Shown piece after piece: positions 21,993 to 35,400 of a DNA stretch of 64,000 nucleotides. Every line of letters begins with the position of its first letter. Position 1 is the first letter of the stretch. The position numbers and the translations under genes are program-made. The notes beneath the pieces were generated by a model. The model was not told the origin of the DNA. It saw nothing but the letters and a program-made list of their open reading frames with translations, and ran no database searches. The stretch covers positions 53,833,063-53,897,062 of the forward strand of contig NC_068357.1 of NCBI RefSeq assembly GCF_020536995.1. The letters run 5' to 3'. The DNA comes from Dreissena polymorpha. Taxonomy: Eukaryota > Mollusca > Bivalvia > Myida > Dreissenidae.

Positions 21993-22087
21993 AAAGAATC
22001 CGTGTAGTATTAAGACGATTATGTTGCATTCAGAAGATCAAAGACTAAATCGAAACAAATTATTTCGCACTTTTGTTATTCAATTTA

Positions 22088-22093
22088 AATAAA
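22088..22093 (+). terminator. PolyA signal of the hexapeptide-repeat gene
   Basis: AATAAA lies about 96 bp after the stop codon at 21992, at a spacing typical of a short 3' UTR. It supports a transcript end here. Confidence 0.5.
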
Positions 22094-22099
22094 GTTTGA

Positions 22100-23092
22100 T
22101 AAAGATCTTCATAATATGTCTGATATTATTTAATTAACCAACTATGCATTATTTGCAACCACGTTAGTGAATTTGCATGAACCCCAGAAAAACAGGTTTG
22201 TGCCTTCGAAATGTAATTCATGTTTAAAGTATGCGATGTTAAAATACAAAAATTAACAAAACATTACCAACAGGCTATTGCCGTCGTTATAAACCCGACC
22301 GTATTCTGAAATTTAAATAAGTTAATATTTTCGGTCTTATGATGATATGTAAACGTTCTTACAACTGAACCGATACCTGTTAAATTTAATTAAAATTAAA
22401 TAAAAATAACATTAAATGTATACATCTTTGCTAGTTAATTGAAGCACGAGTACACTCTTTTGTTTATTAATTCCTTTTTTACTCGCTTGCCCGTGTCAGA
22501 TATATATGTGGTGATGTACATAATTATTTATTGGCGTTATTTAAACTTAGTTCAGTACTTAACAGATTGATTCATAGACAGAAAAATGGTGTGTACTGTA
22601 TTTCCCATAAACCCTCTCCTAGTCTGATAATAATAACAAACACACTTTTCAATTCAAACAATTCAAATTGTTATTTGTATTTAGCCCTTGGTGAAATTGC
22701 TGTACATGTACCCACATAAAGTATATACACAACATGTATCACTTATGTATATATCACACTCACTATAAATTCATTTAATACTGAAAACTCTGAATAAGAC
22801 ATGCATGTATAAATCATTGTATGAAAACAAACAATCATACATTGTTCCAATCCAAATTTCAAACCGATCTTGTCGACCGTCCAAAGCTGAATGATTTTCA
22901 ATCAATTTACTTCTGCTTAATCCCTTCTACAACGCCACTGATTGGACTATACGTTATGTAAAGGGAAATCAATTTTCTTTTAATTCGTTTACTCAAACAA
23001 AGAAAATTATATATGTTTAATAGTGATGCAGGATATATTGATTTCTATACCCATTATTAAATTCTAAACAAATTTATACAATGTTTGTGTGC

Positions 23093-23141
<49 letters not shown>

Positions 23142-24020
23142 ATCGTGTAGGTGCATGCCTGTGTGTGTTTAGAAAAAGGAGGATTTTTTGTTTTCTTCTA
23201 AATCCTGTGTTGATACAAGATGTACTACAACTACCGTAGCCAGTACACAGAGTGCAGGGTCACGTGACTTTGTGGGGTTCACAATTAAATTCTAATGTAT
23301 GTAAACACAAGGGTAAGTGGTGCTTTATTTCAAATATCTTTTTAATGCAATTTGTCATAAGAATTTCAACTACATGTAGTGCATTAAGACAGTTTTTATG
23401 CTGCTTATTGCAATATGAAATACATCAGAATTACTTATTTAATAAGCCTGTTTCTTGGCCAAATATTCTATGTATACAGCATTCATGTAGACGGTTATGA
23501 AGCAAAAAACGTTAAATTTTGGCACCGATTTTAAGTGTATTCAGTTATTTATTCTTAAATCCTAAGATATCAGCACAAACGGCAAAAAAAACTGTACTTT
23601 ATGCACTAACAAGTTTTGCAAATGTATTTCAATGACTTGAGATATTTGCAAAAATAAAGTTCTTAACGGTGTGTTAACATCCAGCCCGTGTGTAAAAATT
23701 GTTGATCCTGCACCCTGGTACACCTCAAACTTATATTTTGGACACATTCGTCGCAGGATGTACATTCACAGTCGCGAGGATAGTTGTTCTTCATGCGCAC
23801 TCAATGCCAGTTAACGCTAATGTGCTGAAAATATTCCCGGTTTGTGCTCTGAAAAAGTATCTTTAGAATCCAGCAACCAGTAGGCTAGATATTTCAATTG
23901 GGTTCTTATGTTGGACGTCCCCTTAAATTTTTTTCTTCATTGTTGACCTACAAAAGTTTAATGTTACAGTGATGTATCGTGAGCAATTAGGCATCCTACT
24001 AGTTGCATACACATGTACAT
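22100..24020. other. Intergenic, no gene seen
   Basis: AT-rich sequence with one GT microsatellite. The small frames have no protein-like features. Confidence 0.4.
23090..23140. repeat. (GT)n microsatellite
   Basis: About 25 GT dinucleotides with slight interruption (GTGCGTGC) at the left end. Confidence 0.95.
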
Positions 24021-24029
24021 GTACTTTAA

Positions 24030-24215
24030 AACGTCGCCGTGATGCAATGGATATGGTGTCCGCCTAGCGACCGGGAGGTCACGGGTTCGATCCCCACTGT
24101 ACGAGCGTTCTTCATATCTAACCCAAAGACACCAAGTACTGGTTCTAGGCCCAGGAAATGGACTCAAGAGCTTTTCAAAGAGCCTGAGGCGTTCGATGCA
24201 ATTGAGCTTAAATAA
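24030..24215 (+). mobile_element. tRNA-derived SINE, copy 1
   Basis: A tRNA-like head with a box A-like TGATGCAATGG (24040-24050) and a perfect box B GGTTCGATCCC (24084-24094). It is followed by a conserved body (CCAAGTACTGGTTCTAGGCC, CAGGAAATGGACTCAAGAG) and an A/T-rich tail (TTAAATAAATAGG). Box spacing and body match a second, inverted copy at 32700-32850. It is a SINE, not a working tRNA gene, since no clean cloverleaf forms. Confidence 0.75.
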
Positions 24216-24894
24216 ATAGGTTTAAACGAAATACGAAGTTTAACAGGATGTCCATTTAGAATTTATTGTCATGTCAAGGTACGCATGTGAAGCGATTTTC
24301 TCGCATAATAAAATATGTAACATTTACTGCTTCAAACAAATATTTTCAGCATAACAATAATAAATAAAAATGAATGTGTGGTGTATACAATCTTTTCACA
24401 AAAAGGCGTGTGCTAGTCAGAAAGGAATGAAAGTTTACATTTTCTGACTATAAGTATTAAATAAAATATAAAAAAAATACAACTATCGGTGGTTATTTTA
24501 TACAAGTTTCTAAAAACACATTTAAAATACATGCGATGATGCATGCACAATGAAGAAATGCTTTTCCATTTAAGATTGATCATCAGTTATGAAACATTAG
24601 TCGTGATGTCTAATGGTAGCGATGTAACCACGAGAGTGCACGTCCGGGTTCTTGAAGCACACGACAGAAGAAAAACTCTTAATTATCTGATGAATGATGA
24701 TTATTCTAATACAATTTTGATTTTTAAAAGATTTGATAATTGTTCTTGGACTTAGATGTGGAACCTCTTTATGAATTATTAATGTTAATGATTACGATTT
24801 GTATTGCTTATCAGTAGATCAAGAAAGAATAAGTAATGATCACCCTGCTTCTGCAATTTAAATGAAAAGACAAACAAACATGTCATCCTTGTTC

Positions 24895-25635
24895 TGATAA
24901 AACCTAGTTTAATGCATGGCCGTAAAGTGTTGTCCCATATAAGCTTGTGCAGTTTAATGCATGGCCGTAAAGTGTTGTCCCATATTAGCTTGTGCAGTTA
25001 ATGCATTGCCGTAAAGTGTTGTCCCATATTAGCTTGCGCAGTTTAATGCATGGCCGTAAAGTGTTGTCCCATATTAGCTTGTGCAGTTTAATTCATGGCC
25101 GTAAAGTGTTGTCCCATATTAGCTTGTGCAGTTTAATGCATGGCCATAAAGTGTTGTCCCATATTAGCTTGTGCAGTTAATGCATGGCCGTAAAGTGTTG
25201 TCCCATATTAGCTTGCGCAGTTTAATTCATGGCCGTAAAGTGTTGTCCCATATTAGCTTGTGCAGTTTAATGCATGGCCATAAAGTGTTGTCCCATATTA
25301 GCTTGTGCAGTTAATGCATGGCCGTAAAGTGTTGTCCCATATTAGCTTGTGCAGTTAATGCATTGCCGTAAAGTGTTGTCCCATATTAGCTTGTGCAGTT
25401 AATGCATGGCCGTAAAGTGTTGTCCCATATTAGCTTGTGCAGTTCGCATAGGCTAATCAGGGATGACACTTTCCGACTAGAACAGATTTTTGTTCACAAC
25501 AAACTTGCTGTAAATGAAAAATTCCATAACTGCTGAAAAAAGTCGTCCCTAATTAGCCGTGTGCACTGCACAGGCTTTTCTGGGCCGTTACTTTACACAC
25601 AATCATTAAGCCCTGTTTTCCCACAGCGTGTCTTA
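24895..25635. mobile_element. Repeat family A, copy 7, with 12-copy internal expansion
   Basis: The right half is a normal family A end (CGCATAGGCTAATCAGGGAT ... GCATTAAGCCC). The left half (TTAATGCATGGCCGTAAAGT, TGTTGTCCCATATTAGC, TTGTGCAG) is repeated about twelve times in tandem, at 43-45 bp per unit, between 24909 and 25443. Confidence 0.85.
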
Positions 25636-26261
25636 AATAAATCTTCAATTTTCATGATACATGTATGTATGACACAAGTATGGTATTTATTGGCAATCAT
25701 AATATTCTTAAGTATCCGACTGATATTCTGAACTCAAACAAACAATAAATTGCATTTTTGTAAAGAAATTATATTCATTTCGTTTTAATACAAATGTACT
25801 TAGATTTTTATCAAACATTCAAAGGGGCAAAAAAAGGTTTATTTTAAAAATTTAAATAGCAGGGCTTGCCCTTATGTCCATGTTTTACGTTGCAATAAAA
25901 TACATATCTGCCAAACAACCCCCGCACTCCCAAAAAAATACAATTAATATCATTAGCTTGTGTGAGTGCATAAGGGTAGTCTCTTATCAACCATACATGA
26001 ATTTCAACAAGTTAAAGTTATGCCTTAACGAAATTAATGAACCTTAAATAAGGGGCATAAAAACACCACATCAGGCACATTATGATCTACAATTTTCAAA
26101 ACTTCCTACCAGTAACTTTGTCCAGAGTGAGACCTTGTTTTTTTGTCACGGATCCCCAACATCTTGATAAAATAAACATCTTCTGTTACAAGAGCTATAG
26201 AAGGAAAACCTGCTTGCCTTTTCTTGTTATTGTCAGAGTCTTTGGCACTTTTTTCTTAACC

Positions 26262-26440
26262 CTTTCCCACTCAGGAGCAAAGAGAAAATGTCTATGTGCA
26301 AACAGCATAGAACCAGAACAGCCTGCGAGTAACTCACAGTCTGTTCAGGTTTAATGCTGTTTGCTGCTCATCAGTATACATGGGATTGAAAATGAAGCCT
26401 TTAACACTTGAACATAGTCTGAGGGACTACAAATGTGTCA
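26262..26440. repeat. Repeat family D, copy 1
   Basis: Contains TTAACCCTTTCCCACTCAGG, GCAAACAGCATAGAACCAG, then a mirrored GCTGTTTGCTGCTCATCAG. The same order is found at 30568-30700 and, inverted, at 37595-37845. It is a short interspersed palindromic repeat. Confidence 0.7.
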
Positions 26441-26649
26441 AAATAAGTTGCTAAGTGGTGGAGTGTTCACTGAATTTTGTTTATACATGTAGAAGTTTAG
26501 TTCTTTTAGGCATAAAGTATGTTTGTAATTGCAAAATATCATACTAAACAAATAAAGCTTGATTTTGAGTGGCAACCATTTTTCTACATTTACCAACAGT
26601 GAACTTGACCCAATATGCCCTGTATGCAAACAAAAATAAAGTTAGTGTA

Positions 26650-27560
26650 CAATGTATATATGCTTGCATCACCAACACTGAATTTGTTCTCAAGATGTTA
26701 AGCCCAAACCTTTTTTTCTGTATGAAGTAACATAGACCTTGACCTTGATTCCATGTTCAATCCCTGAATATAGGGAATCCATGTATACATGTACGGTTCA
26801 AATTGTAGGTTGTTAAGAAACATTTGTCAATATCTACTCAAATTGACCTTGACTCCACACACTTAATATGAAGTATATTTAAAATAACTCATTTTTTTTT
26901 ATAAAGAAATTCAGGGGAATCAATTTATTTATTGTTAAGTATACAGTGACCTTGACTTCATCCTTCCCATACCCAATCACAGGAAGGAGGGGGGGGGGGG
27001 GGGGCGCGCATGATACAAGGTATCCACATATGAAGTTTGATGGCAGTATCTAAGTTTGATTAGCTGTAAACTGTTTGTACAGTTGATATGCAAAATTTCA
27101 AAATTGTAAAAGGGCCCTTAATTATGACATATTTCAAACTACAGTTGCCAAACAAGGCCTACGGAGTCAATCAAATATCAGGAACAAATTTTATAAGTTT
27201 GAATAATATCCTTCAAGGCATTTCTAGGAAAACTAGCTGTCAAAAAAATATGCCGGTTTTGAACATATACGATTTTCTAAGTGTAAAATTGCCCCTTATT
27301 TTAAAACATATCAAACCAGAGTTCCAAAACCTTGGTGGTTGGATAATTTTAATATTGGAAATACGTGTTATTAGTTTCAATAAAATCTCTAAAGCTATTC
27401 CTGAAATACTAACTGATCCAAAACCTAGCTCAGACACCAAAGCTGGCACTGCCACTGGAGTAAATTAAATAGCTACCATTTTGTCAAAAGTCCAGCTTAT
27501 AAAACATGGATTGATATTTAAACATAACTTACTTGTAATAAGATGAAAATATTAAATTCA
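26650..27560. other. Repeat-derived non-coding stretch downstream of ATG4
   Basis: Contains runs of TGACCTTGACT, a poly-G tract (26989-27003) and pairs of loosely similar segments. This is the style of the GACCTTGACCTT repeats elsewhere in the window. The frames here (for example 27088-27468) are not supported. Confidence 0.4.
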
Positions 27561-27789
27561 ATGGTAGGGGGCCTGATCACATCACTAATACCAAATAGAG
27601 CAATATACAGTTAAGAAAACAGAGTAGCAAATGTGTTCTAATATAACTCTTGCCTTATATAACATATGCCTAAAAACAGCTTTGCATCATTTATACAGTT
27701 CATACTATCATAGATATCAATCTTCTATCTATCACAATACAACATCTTCTCGGAGTCCACTGTCGTCATTGATATCAATCTTCCATCTA

Positions 27790-30700
27790 TCACAAAACAA
27801 CAAACTCCTCAGAATCCACTGTTGACGACCGTACACGGCCATATTTGTCAAGGACCACTCTCCGTATTCTCACAGATTTCTCCATACTTAAGCTCATGTC
27901 ATTTATATCCAGGTCCGAACCTTTGCCCTCATTGAAAACGAACATAGGATACACTGCACCAAATTTATTGGGGGCCACCATCTACAACAAATATAAATAT
28001 ATGAATTTAAACCAATCAAATTGATACATATATTGTATGTATTAACCTAGTATTTCCTCCTATAGCACACATGAACAGTCAAAATAGTTTTAATCTTTTA
28101 AACAAAAAAAATCTTTTTTACATACCGTATTTTATTTGGGCAAGAGAAACAAGATGAATACTTTCAGGTGCATTGCTTTATGATAATCATTGCAGGCTTT
28201 TAGTCAAAAACCAACTACATGTGTATCAGATACAACTGTCTCTATGAATATCTATATGAGTCGTGTTCTGAGAAAACTGGGCATAATGCTTGTGCGTAAA
28301 GTGTCATCCCAGATTAGCCTGTGCAGTCTGCACAGGCTAATCAGGGATGACACTTTCCGCTTTTAAGATATTTTTCGTTTAAATGAAGTCTCTTCTTAGC
28401 AAAAATCCAATGTATGCGGAAAGTGTTGTCCCTGATTAGCCTGTGTGAACTGCACAGGCTAATCTGGGATGACACTTAACGCACATGCATTATGCCCAGT
28501 TTTCTCAGAACACAACTCATGTTGTTTTATAATAAATTGTGCTGTCTGTATTCATACAATACTTTGTAGAAAATCTGTCAAAATTATGCTAATAAAAATA
28601 AAATTTGAAATGCTTCAAATTGATCTCTTTCAAAATTAAATACACTTTACATGCCAAATTATGTGCAATAATGTTTTGTTAATTGTTATCATCAATCTTT
28701 TGTGTACTAATACCTCTGATTACTCAGGAGAAAATATTCATGTACATTCTTATTAAATATTTTATTTTATTGAAAAGCTAAAGCTCCATTGCTAAGGTAA
28801 GCAAAAACCAGCACTATGTACCTGCTGAGTGTACTGTTTAAACTTGTGGAACTCCTCTCGAGTGCGACAGTAGAACCCCACAGTGGCGCTAGGGTCAATC
28901 TTTCTCAGGGAGATCTTACGCGGCGTGAAACAGTGATATGACTGTAATTGTACAGAATTGTACCATAGAAACAGTGATATGACTGTAATTGTATAGAATT
29001 GTACCATAGAAACAGTGATATGACTGTAATTGTACAGAATTGTACCATAGAAACAGTGATATGACTGTAATTGTACAGAATTGTACCATAGAAACAGTGA
29101 TATGACTGTAATTGTACAGAATTGTACCATAGAAACTGTGATATGACTGTAATCGTACAGAATTGTACCATAGAAACAGTGATATGACTGTAATTGTACA
29201 GAATTGTACCATAGAAACAGTGATATGACTGTAATTGTACAGAATTGTACCATAGAAACAGTGATATGACTGTAATTGTACAGAATTGTACCATAGAAAC
29301 AGTGATATGACTGTAATTGTACAGAATTGTACCATAGAAACAGTCATATGACTGTAATTGTACAGAATTGTACCATAGAAACAGTGATATGACTGTAATT
29401 GTACAGAATTGTACCATAGAAACAGTGATATGACTGTAATTGTACAGAATTGTACCATAGAAACAGTGATATGACTGTAAGTGTACAGAATTGTACCATA
29501 GAAACAGTGATATGAGTGTAATTGTATAGAATTGTACCATAGAAACAGTGATATGACTGTAATTGTACAGAATTGTACCATAGAAACAGTGATATGACTG
29601 TAATTGTACAGAATTGTACCAGAGAAACAGTGATATGACTGTAATTGTACAGAATTGTACCATAGAAACAGTGATATGACTGTAATTGTACAGAATTGTA
29701 CCATAGAAACAGTGATATGACTGTAATTGTACAGAATTGTACCATAGAAACAGTGATATGACTGTAATTGTACAGAATTGTACCATAGAAACAGTGATAT
29801 GACTGTAATTGTACAGAATTGTACCATAGAAACAGTGATATGACTGTAATTGTACAGAATTGTACCATAGAAACAGTGATATGACTGTAATTGTACAGAA
29901 TTGTACCATATGAGCCTCACTCTGGGAAAACGGGGCTTAATGCATGTGCATTAATTGTCCAGTAGTGTTCCAATAAAGAAGTGTGCTTCAATAAAATAGC
30001 GCTTCAACAAAAAGTGTCCCAATTAAGTAGTGTGCTCAAATAGTGTTCCAATAAAGAAGTGTGCTTCAATTAAATAGCGCTTCAACAAAGAGTGTCCCAA
30101 TTAAGTAGTGTGCTCAAATAAAGTAGTGCTCAAATAAAGTAGTGTTCCAATAAAGTACTGTGCTCCAATAAAGAAGTGCATCATTCCAATAAAGTAGTGC
30201 AGTGTTCCAATAAAGTAGTTCCAAAATGAATAAGTGTTCCAACATAACATTTCTTAACTTATCCATTACAATAAATACCCAATTGCACCAAATTTGAATG
30301 TTTCTTTTAGGCTTTTTTCTTGAACATGGATGCAATAAGTCCCAGTGCTCAGAAATGAATTTGGCTTAAGTAAGTTTAGCAAAGCTTATTACTATTAAAT
30401 TCAATTAATAAATTAATGTATGAAAATCAATAAGTAAACAGAAAATCTGACATTGTAACAGGATACCTCAATTTTGAAGCCTCTTTTCAGCATATCCACA
30501 TAGTCCTGGCAGAAGTGGGGATCTAAGTGGATCAGCTTGTCATCTGCAAATATAACTTTGCAACTTTAACCCCTGCCTGCTCAAATGCAAAGGGCAGCCA
30601 GCAGTAGCTCGCAGTTTGTTCAGGTTTTATGCTGATCTCTGCAGTGCTCATCAGTATCTTAAGTTTGGAAATGAAGCTTTCAAAACTTGAACTAAGTAAA

Positions 30701-32382
30701 ACATAACATTAATTACATTTATTTTATAAGAGACTGTAAGAGAGTGGTAAAGGTTTAAACTATTTTGTGTCTTGTTTTAAAGGCAAACTGCAGTGGTTTA
30801 AATGTTTAAAGTGCATGCCATACAACTGATAAACAAGAATGAACTAATTATAAGCCCAACAGCCAGACACTGATGCATCTTAAGCCAGCTTGCTCTGATT
30901 CTCTGTTTGACATTTGAGCCTTGCTCTATGAAAACGGAGTCTAATGCATGTGCATTTACCCTTTGCATGCTGGGAAATTTGTCATCTGCTAAAATGTCGT
31001 CTGCTGAATTTCTAAAATTAACATTTTCTTCGATTTTTTTCAAAGAATACTATCAGAATAGCAAACAGTTCGATCCTGATGAGACGCCACGTTCTGTGGC
31101 GTCTCATCTGGATCCAAACTGTTTGCAAAGGCCTTCAAAATTCGGTTCCAGCACTGAAAGAGTTAAGTGTCGTCTGCATTCCACAAAGGCTAATCAGGGA
31201 GAACACTTTGCACCTAAACTGGATTACTGCTAAGTAGAGACTTCTTTACAACTAAAAAATACCACAAAAGTATAAAGTAATTAAGTATTGTCCCTGATTA
31301 GCCTGTGCAGACTGCACAAGCTAATCTGGGTCTCTGGGTCGACACTTTACACATATGCATTAAACCCAATGTTCCCATAAAGAGGCTCATGTGCAGGAGG
31401 TCTTGAAGCATTTGCTTGGTCCCAAGTATTCATATACCAATATGTGCTTCCTTTTTTAAACTAATAATCACTGAATCCATAATATCTTAAAATGCTCCTA
31501 GAGCTACATTTAAATAAGCAGCGCTCTGGAAAAACTGAGCTAAATGCATGTACATAAAATATTGTCTCACATTTGCCTGTGCAGTCTGCACTGGCTAATC
31601 AGGGATGTCATTTGTTTGCTTTTATCGTTTTTTTTGTTTTAACAAAAATTCAGTTAAAGTGACTAGTTTTGCCCCTGCTTATCCTGTGCAACCTGCAAAG
31701 GCTAATGTAGGGAAACACTTTATGAAATGCATTACCTCAGTTTTAAAAAAACATGACTCCAATTATCATTCTCAAAACATAGCGAGTACTATTTCTATCC
31801 AGGAACATACTTAAAGGGATCTTTTCACGTTTTGGTAAATTGACAAAATTGAAACAAGTTGTTTCAGATTCGCAAATTTTCGTTTTAGTTATGATATTTG
31901 TGAGGAAACAGTAATACTGAAAATTTACCAAGCTCTAAAATAGCCATTATATGCATATTTTGACGATTTAAAAACCTGAAATTTATAAAGCGCTGCAACG
32001 CGATACAATTTAATAATTTTGAGAGTTCTGTTGTTGTCGTTATATTTTGTGAAACTACGAGGATTGCTTATATACAGTATAACATACTTTGTACAAAGCG
32101 TGAGCGCGGATGGCCTAGTGGTCTAATCAGTATATACTTTTACTCCAGGACTCCAGGGGTCAATGGTTCGAGTCCAGTTCAGGGTTACTTTAATTTCTTT
32201 TTTAAATTTTATACTCAATATTTTACTGGAGCTTTTTATTTCCAATGCTTACAGTTATCAATATAAAGCATTTAATGACACACTTCAAAAACATGCAAAA
32301 ATCTGTGAAAAGGACCCTTTAAATTTTGTAAAAAGACGCTGATGACACATTTGCACTCAAATGAATTCATTTGAACCAAACG

Positions 32383-32464
<82 letters not shown>

Positions 32465-35400
32465 TTCATAATCATCTTCATAATCATCATGAAACAACAA
32501 AACTCAACAATTTTTAGGCCATGTTACTCTAAATTTAAATGGCAAAATTAATATTCAAACTGATTGATGTGCATAATCTGAATTTTTAAAATGGACAACA
32601 TACATGTAGCGTTCATGTTTTCTGTTATTTTTTCAACACTAAAAAGAGCTTAGTTTAGTTAGGTTAACCTATTTATTTTAGCTTGATTGCATTGAACGTC
32701 TAAGACTTATTCTAAACACTCTCAAGTCCGTTTTTCCAGGATTAGAACCAGTACTTGAAGTCTATAGGGTAGATGTTAAGAATGCACAGTGGGGATCGAA
32801 CCCATGACCTCATGGTAACCAGGCAGACACCATATCCACTTTGCCCTAAAATGAGCTTATAAATACCTTGCCAGCCAATGAAGTACAGGGAATGTTTTGG
32901 CTTCCCTCCAATCAGCCCTAGGCAGCATTCCTGGGCCATGAGATTTTTAACACACTCCGCGTACACTGGATTAAAGTGCTCCCCACCCAGTCTGACGGGA
33001 ATTAGGATTATCACAGATCGGCTCCAGGGTTTGTTTTTAAAGTCAAATTGTGAGCTTGATTCGCCGTTCCGACTTTGAACACCTGGCGAGGATTCACTGG
33101 AAGTCGTTAGGTTCCTGTGTCGCGTACTGCACAAAAGTTCGATATCACCTTCGTAAACTGTAAAAATGTCAAAAAAAGCAAAATACATTGTTTATTTGCA
33201 ATGCATAATTCTGAATAATACATGACTTGTATTACTTTGCCTGTTTACTGAAGCAAACATTTGAAAAAATACAAAAGATAAAGCAACGATATGGCATTTG
33301 CCATTTTTCTATTTTTTGTAACAGTGACCTTTACTTTTAACTGACTCGTATCAAACCACAGCTCTGTTTCAATGCAGGCTTGTTATATCCTAAGTTTAAT
33401 CAAATTTTGTCAATTCAAGCTGAAGAAATAGAACAGAGATCACATGTTTGCTATGTTTCTATTTCAAATTATCAGTATGCAAACCATGTAATTGCAATAT
33501 CTCCATCCAAATCTCAGATATACATACATATATAATACATGTACAAGAGAAGTGAGATTAACTTCGAACCAGAAATTGACCGATACTTTACTAATTTAAT
33601 TAATTCAAATACAATAATAACACAACATTGACACTTAAGTGTGTTTGCTTATATTTGCTAATGTTTTCACCAAAACTGCCAAATTTGAGTAGTTTTATGA
33701 AACTTTAATAAACTGAGTCCTGTATCCATCATCAATAAATCAACCATGATCTCTTTGAAATCAATTCCATCCTAATCTTTGTTCATGCTCATATGACAAA
33801 CTTTCCAGCATTAATTTTAACTGCAGTTATTCAAAGGTACATTATTCTGTACTTCAACACAGTCCCTTTTTTCTGCAGAGGAGTGAGTATAAAATCTGCC
33901 TACCTGTGCAGTCCTGGGCGACGTACATGCACACTTGTTTTAGAACTGGTTGTGACATGGCGGCTTTATGAAGGGCATCCCTGCAATTGTTCAATCAAGT
34001 CCAAATTATATCATAGTAAATAGTTATGAGAAATGATTTGCATGCCTCAGTTTAAATGCAGGACAATGGTGTATAAAAGAATTAAACTTAGACAAGCAAA
34101 ACTACAGTATTAATTATTTACCAATCATATTTATTTCTTCATGATTTAGAAGTGATGAAATGACGCCATTTGCAAAAAGTAAGTTTGTATTCATACACCT
34201 TATCTGCACTGATAAATTACAAACCTCGTCCCGGTTTCATCAACGGCAATAACAAATAGTGCAAGTAATACAAATTTAAGGTTCGACTGAAAGTCTCAAA
34301 CTAAAAGACTATAATGATATATATGAGTCAAGCTTCTTTAAAACCATGATTAATGCATGTGTACAAAGTAGCGTCCCAGATTAGCTTATGCAGTCTGCAG
34401 CATCTAATAAGAGACAACACTTTCTGCTTTTATGGCATTTTTGGTTTGAATGAAGTATTGTTTAGCCAAAATTAAGTTTATGTGGAAAGTGTGGTTCCTG
34501 ATTAGCCAGTGTGGACTGCACAGGCTAATCTGGGAATCACTTTGTGCACATGCATTAACCCATTTATGCCTAGCGTCCTGAAAAAAAGACATTGCAAACA
34601 GCGTAGACCCAGATGAGACACCGCATGATGCGGCGTCTCATCAGGGTCTGCGCTGTTTGTTTAAAGGAATTTCTGTAAGAATTTTTCTAAATATAGAAAT
34701 AACTACCAGGTATACTAGACATCCTTAATTTTGGAAATACATTGATCCAATTTAGAAGGATGGGAGAGTCCACTGGGCATAAATGGGTTTATGCCCATTT
34801 TCATGTTTTCCCAGAACGCTGCTCATATAAAAATTGTTTTTAAATCCAACAAATGAGTCACCTTAGAATGTACGCCACAGACGAGGGCCCGTACCACTCT
34901 CCAGGCTGCTTGCCAAAAGATTTCCCGATTTCTGCGAGACGATGAATGGAGAACGGACACTGGTCGCTTGGGGAATCCCCAAACCACTGGATGATTGTGC
35001 GATAGAATGTCTCCTGATCCTTGGTCTGATGATGAACTCTCCAATCTGACATATCAAAAGTGTTTTGTTAATTTGTTTGTACATTGTTTGTCTGTGGTAG
35101 TATGTACTGTGTTTACATTTTTTTACATTGCCAATAGTAGTTTGTTTGTTTGTGCTTATTTTGTACTTTGTAAAAGGCAGTTTGTTTTTGTTTTCTTTAA
35201 CTTTGTTTTGTTTATCTTTGGTTTTTTAAATGTACAAGTGTCAGTAAAAATACCATGTTATCACAAACTAGAAATGGCAGAGGCCGACGCGTATCCCCAC
35301 TCCGCATGTTTGACCCAGGGGCGCCCCAGGGTTGGTAATGGTGCCATGCATAGTTGAGATTGATCGTATTGTCATAAGAGAAGTTCAGTTTCAATTTAAA

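Noticed and set aside
24030-24105. tRNA gene
   Set aside because: Box A and box B are present, but no clean cloverleaf forms and a SINE body follows directly.
24900-25450. CRISPR-like array
   Set aside because: There are no unique spacers. It is a head-to-tail minisatellite in a eukaryotic genome.
28792-29920. Open frames of 334, 334, 174 and 153 aa on the minus strand
   Set aside because: They are the three frames of the 24-copy 41-bp minisatellite. Only the last 120 nt (28941-28822) is real coding sequence, ATG4 exon 8.
32101-32193. tRNA-Leu or tRNA-Ser gene
   Set aside because: Boxes are perfect, but the acceptor and anticodon stems do not pair well, and the segment sits inside an inverted-repeat element.
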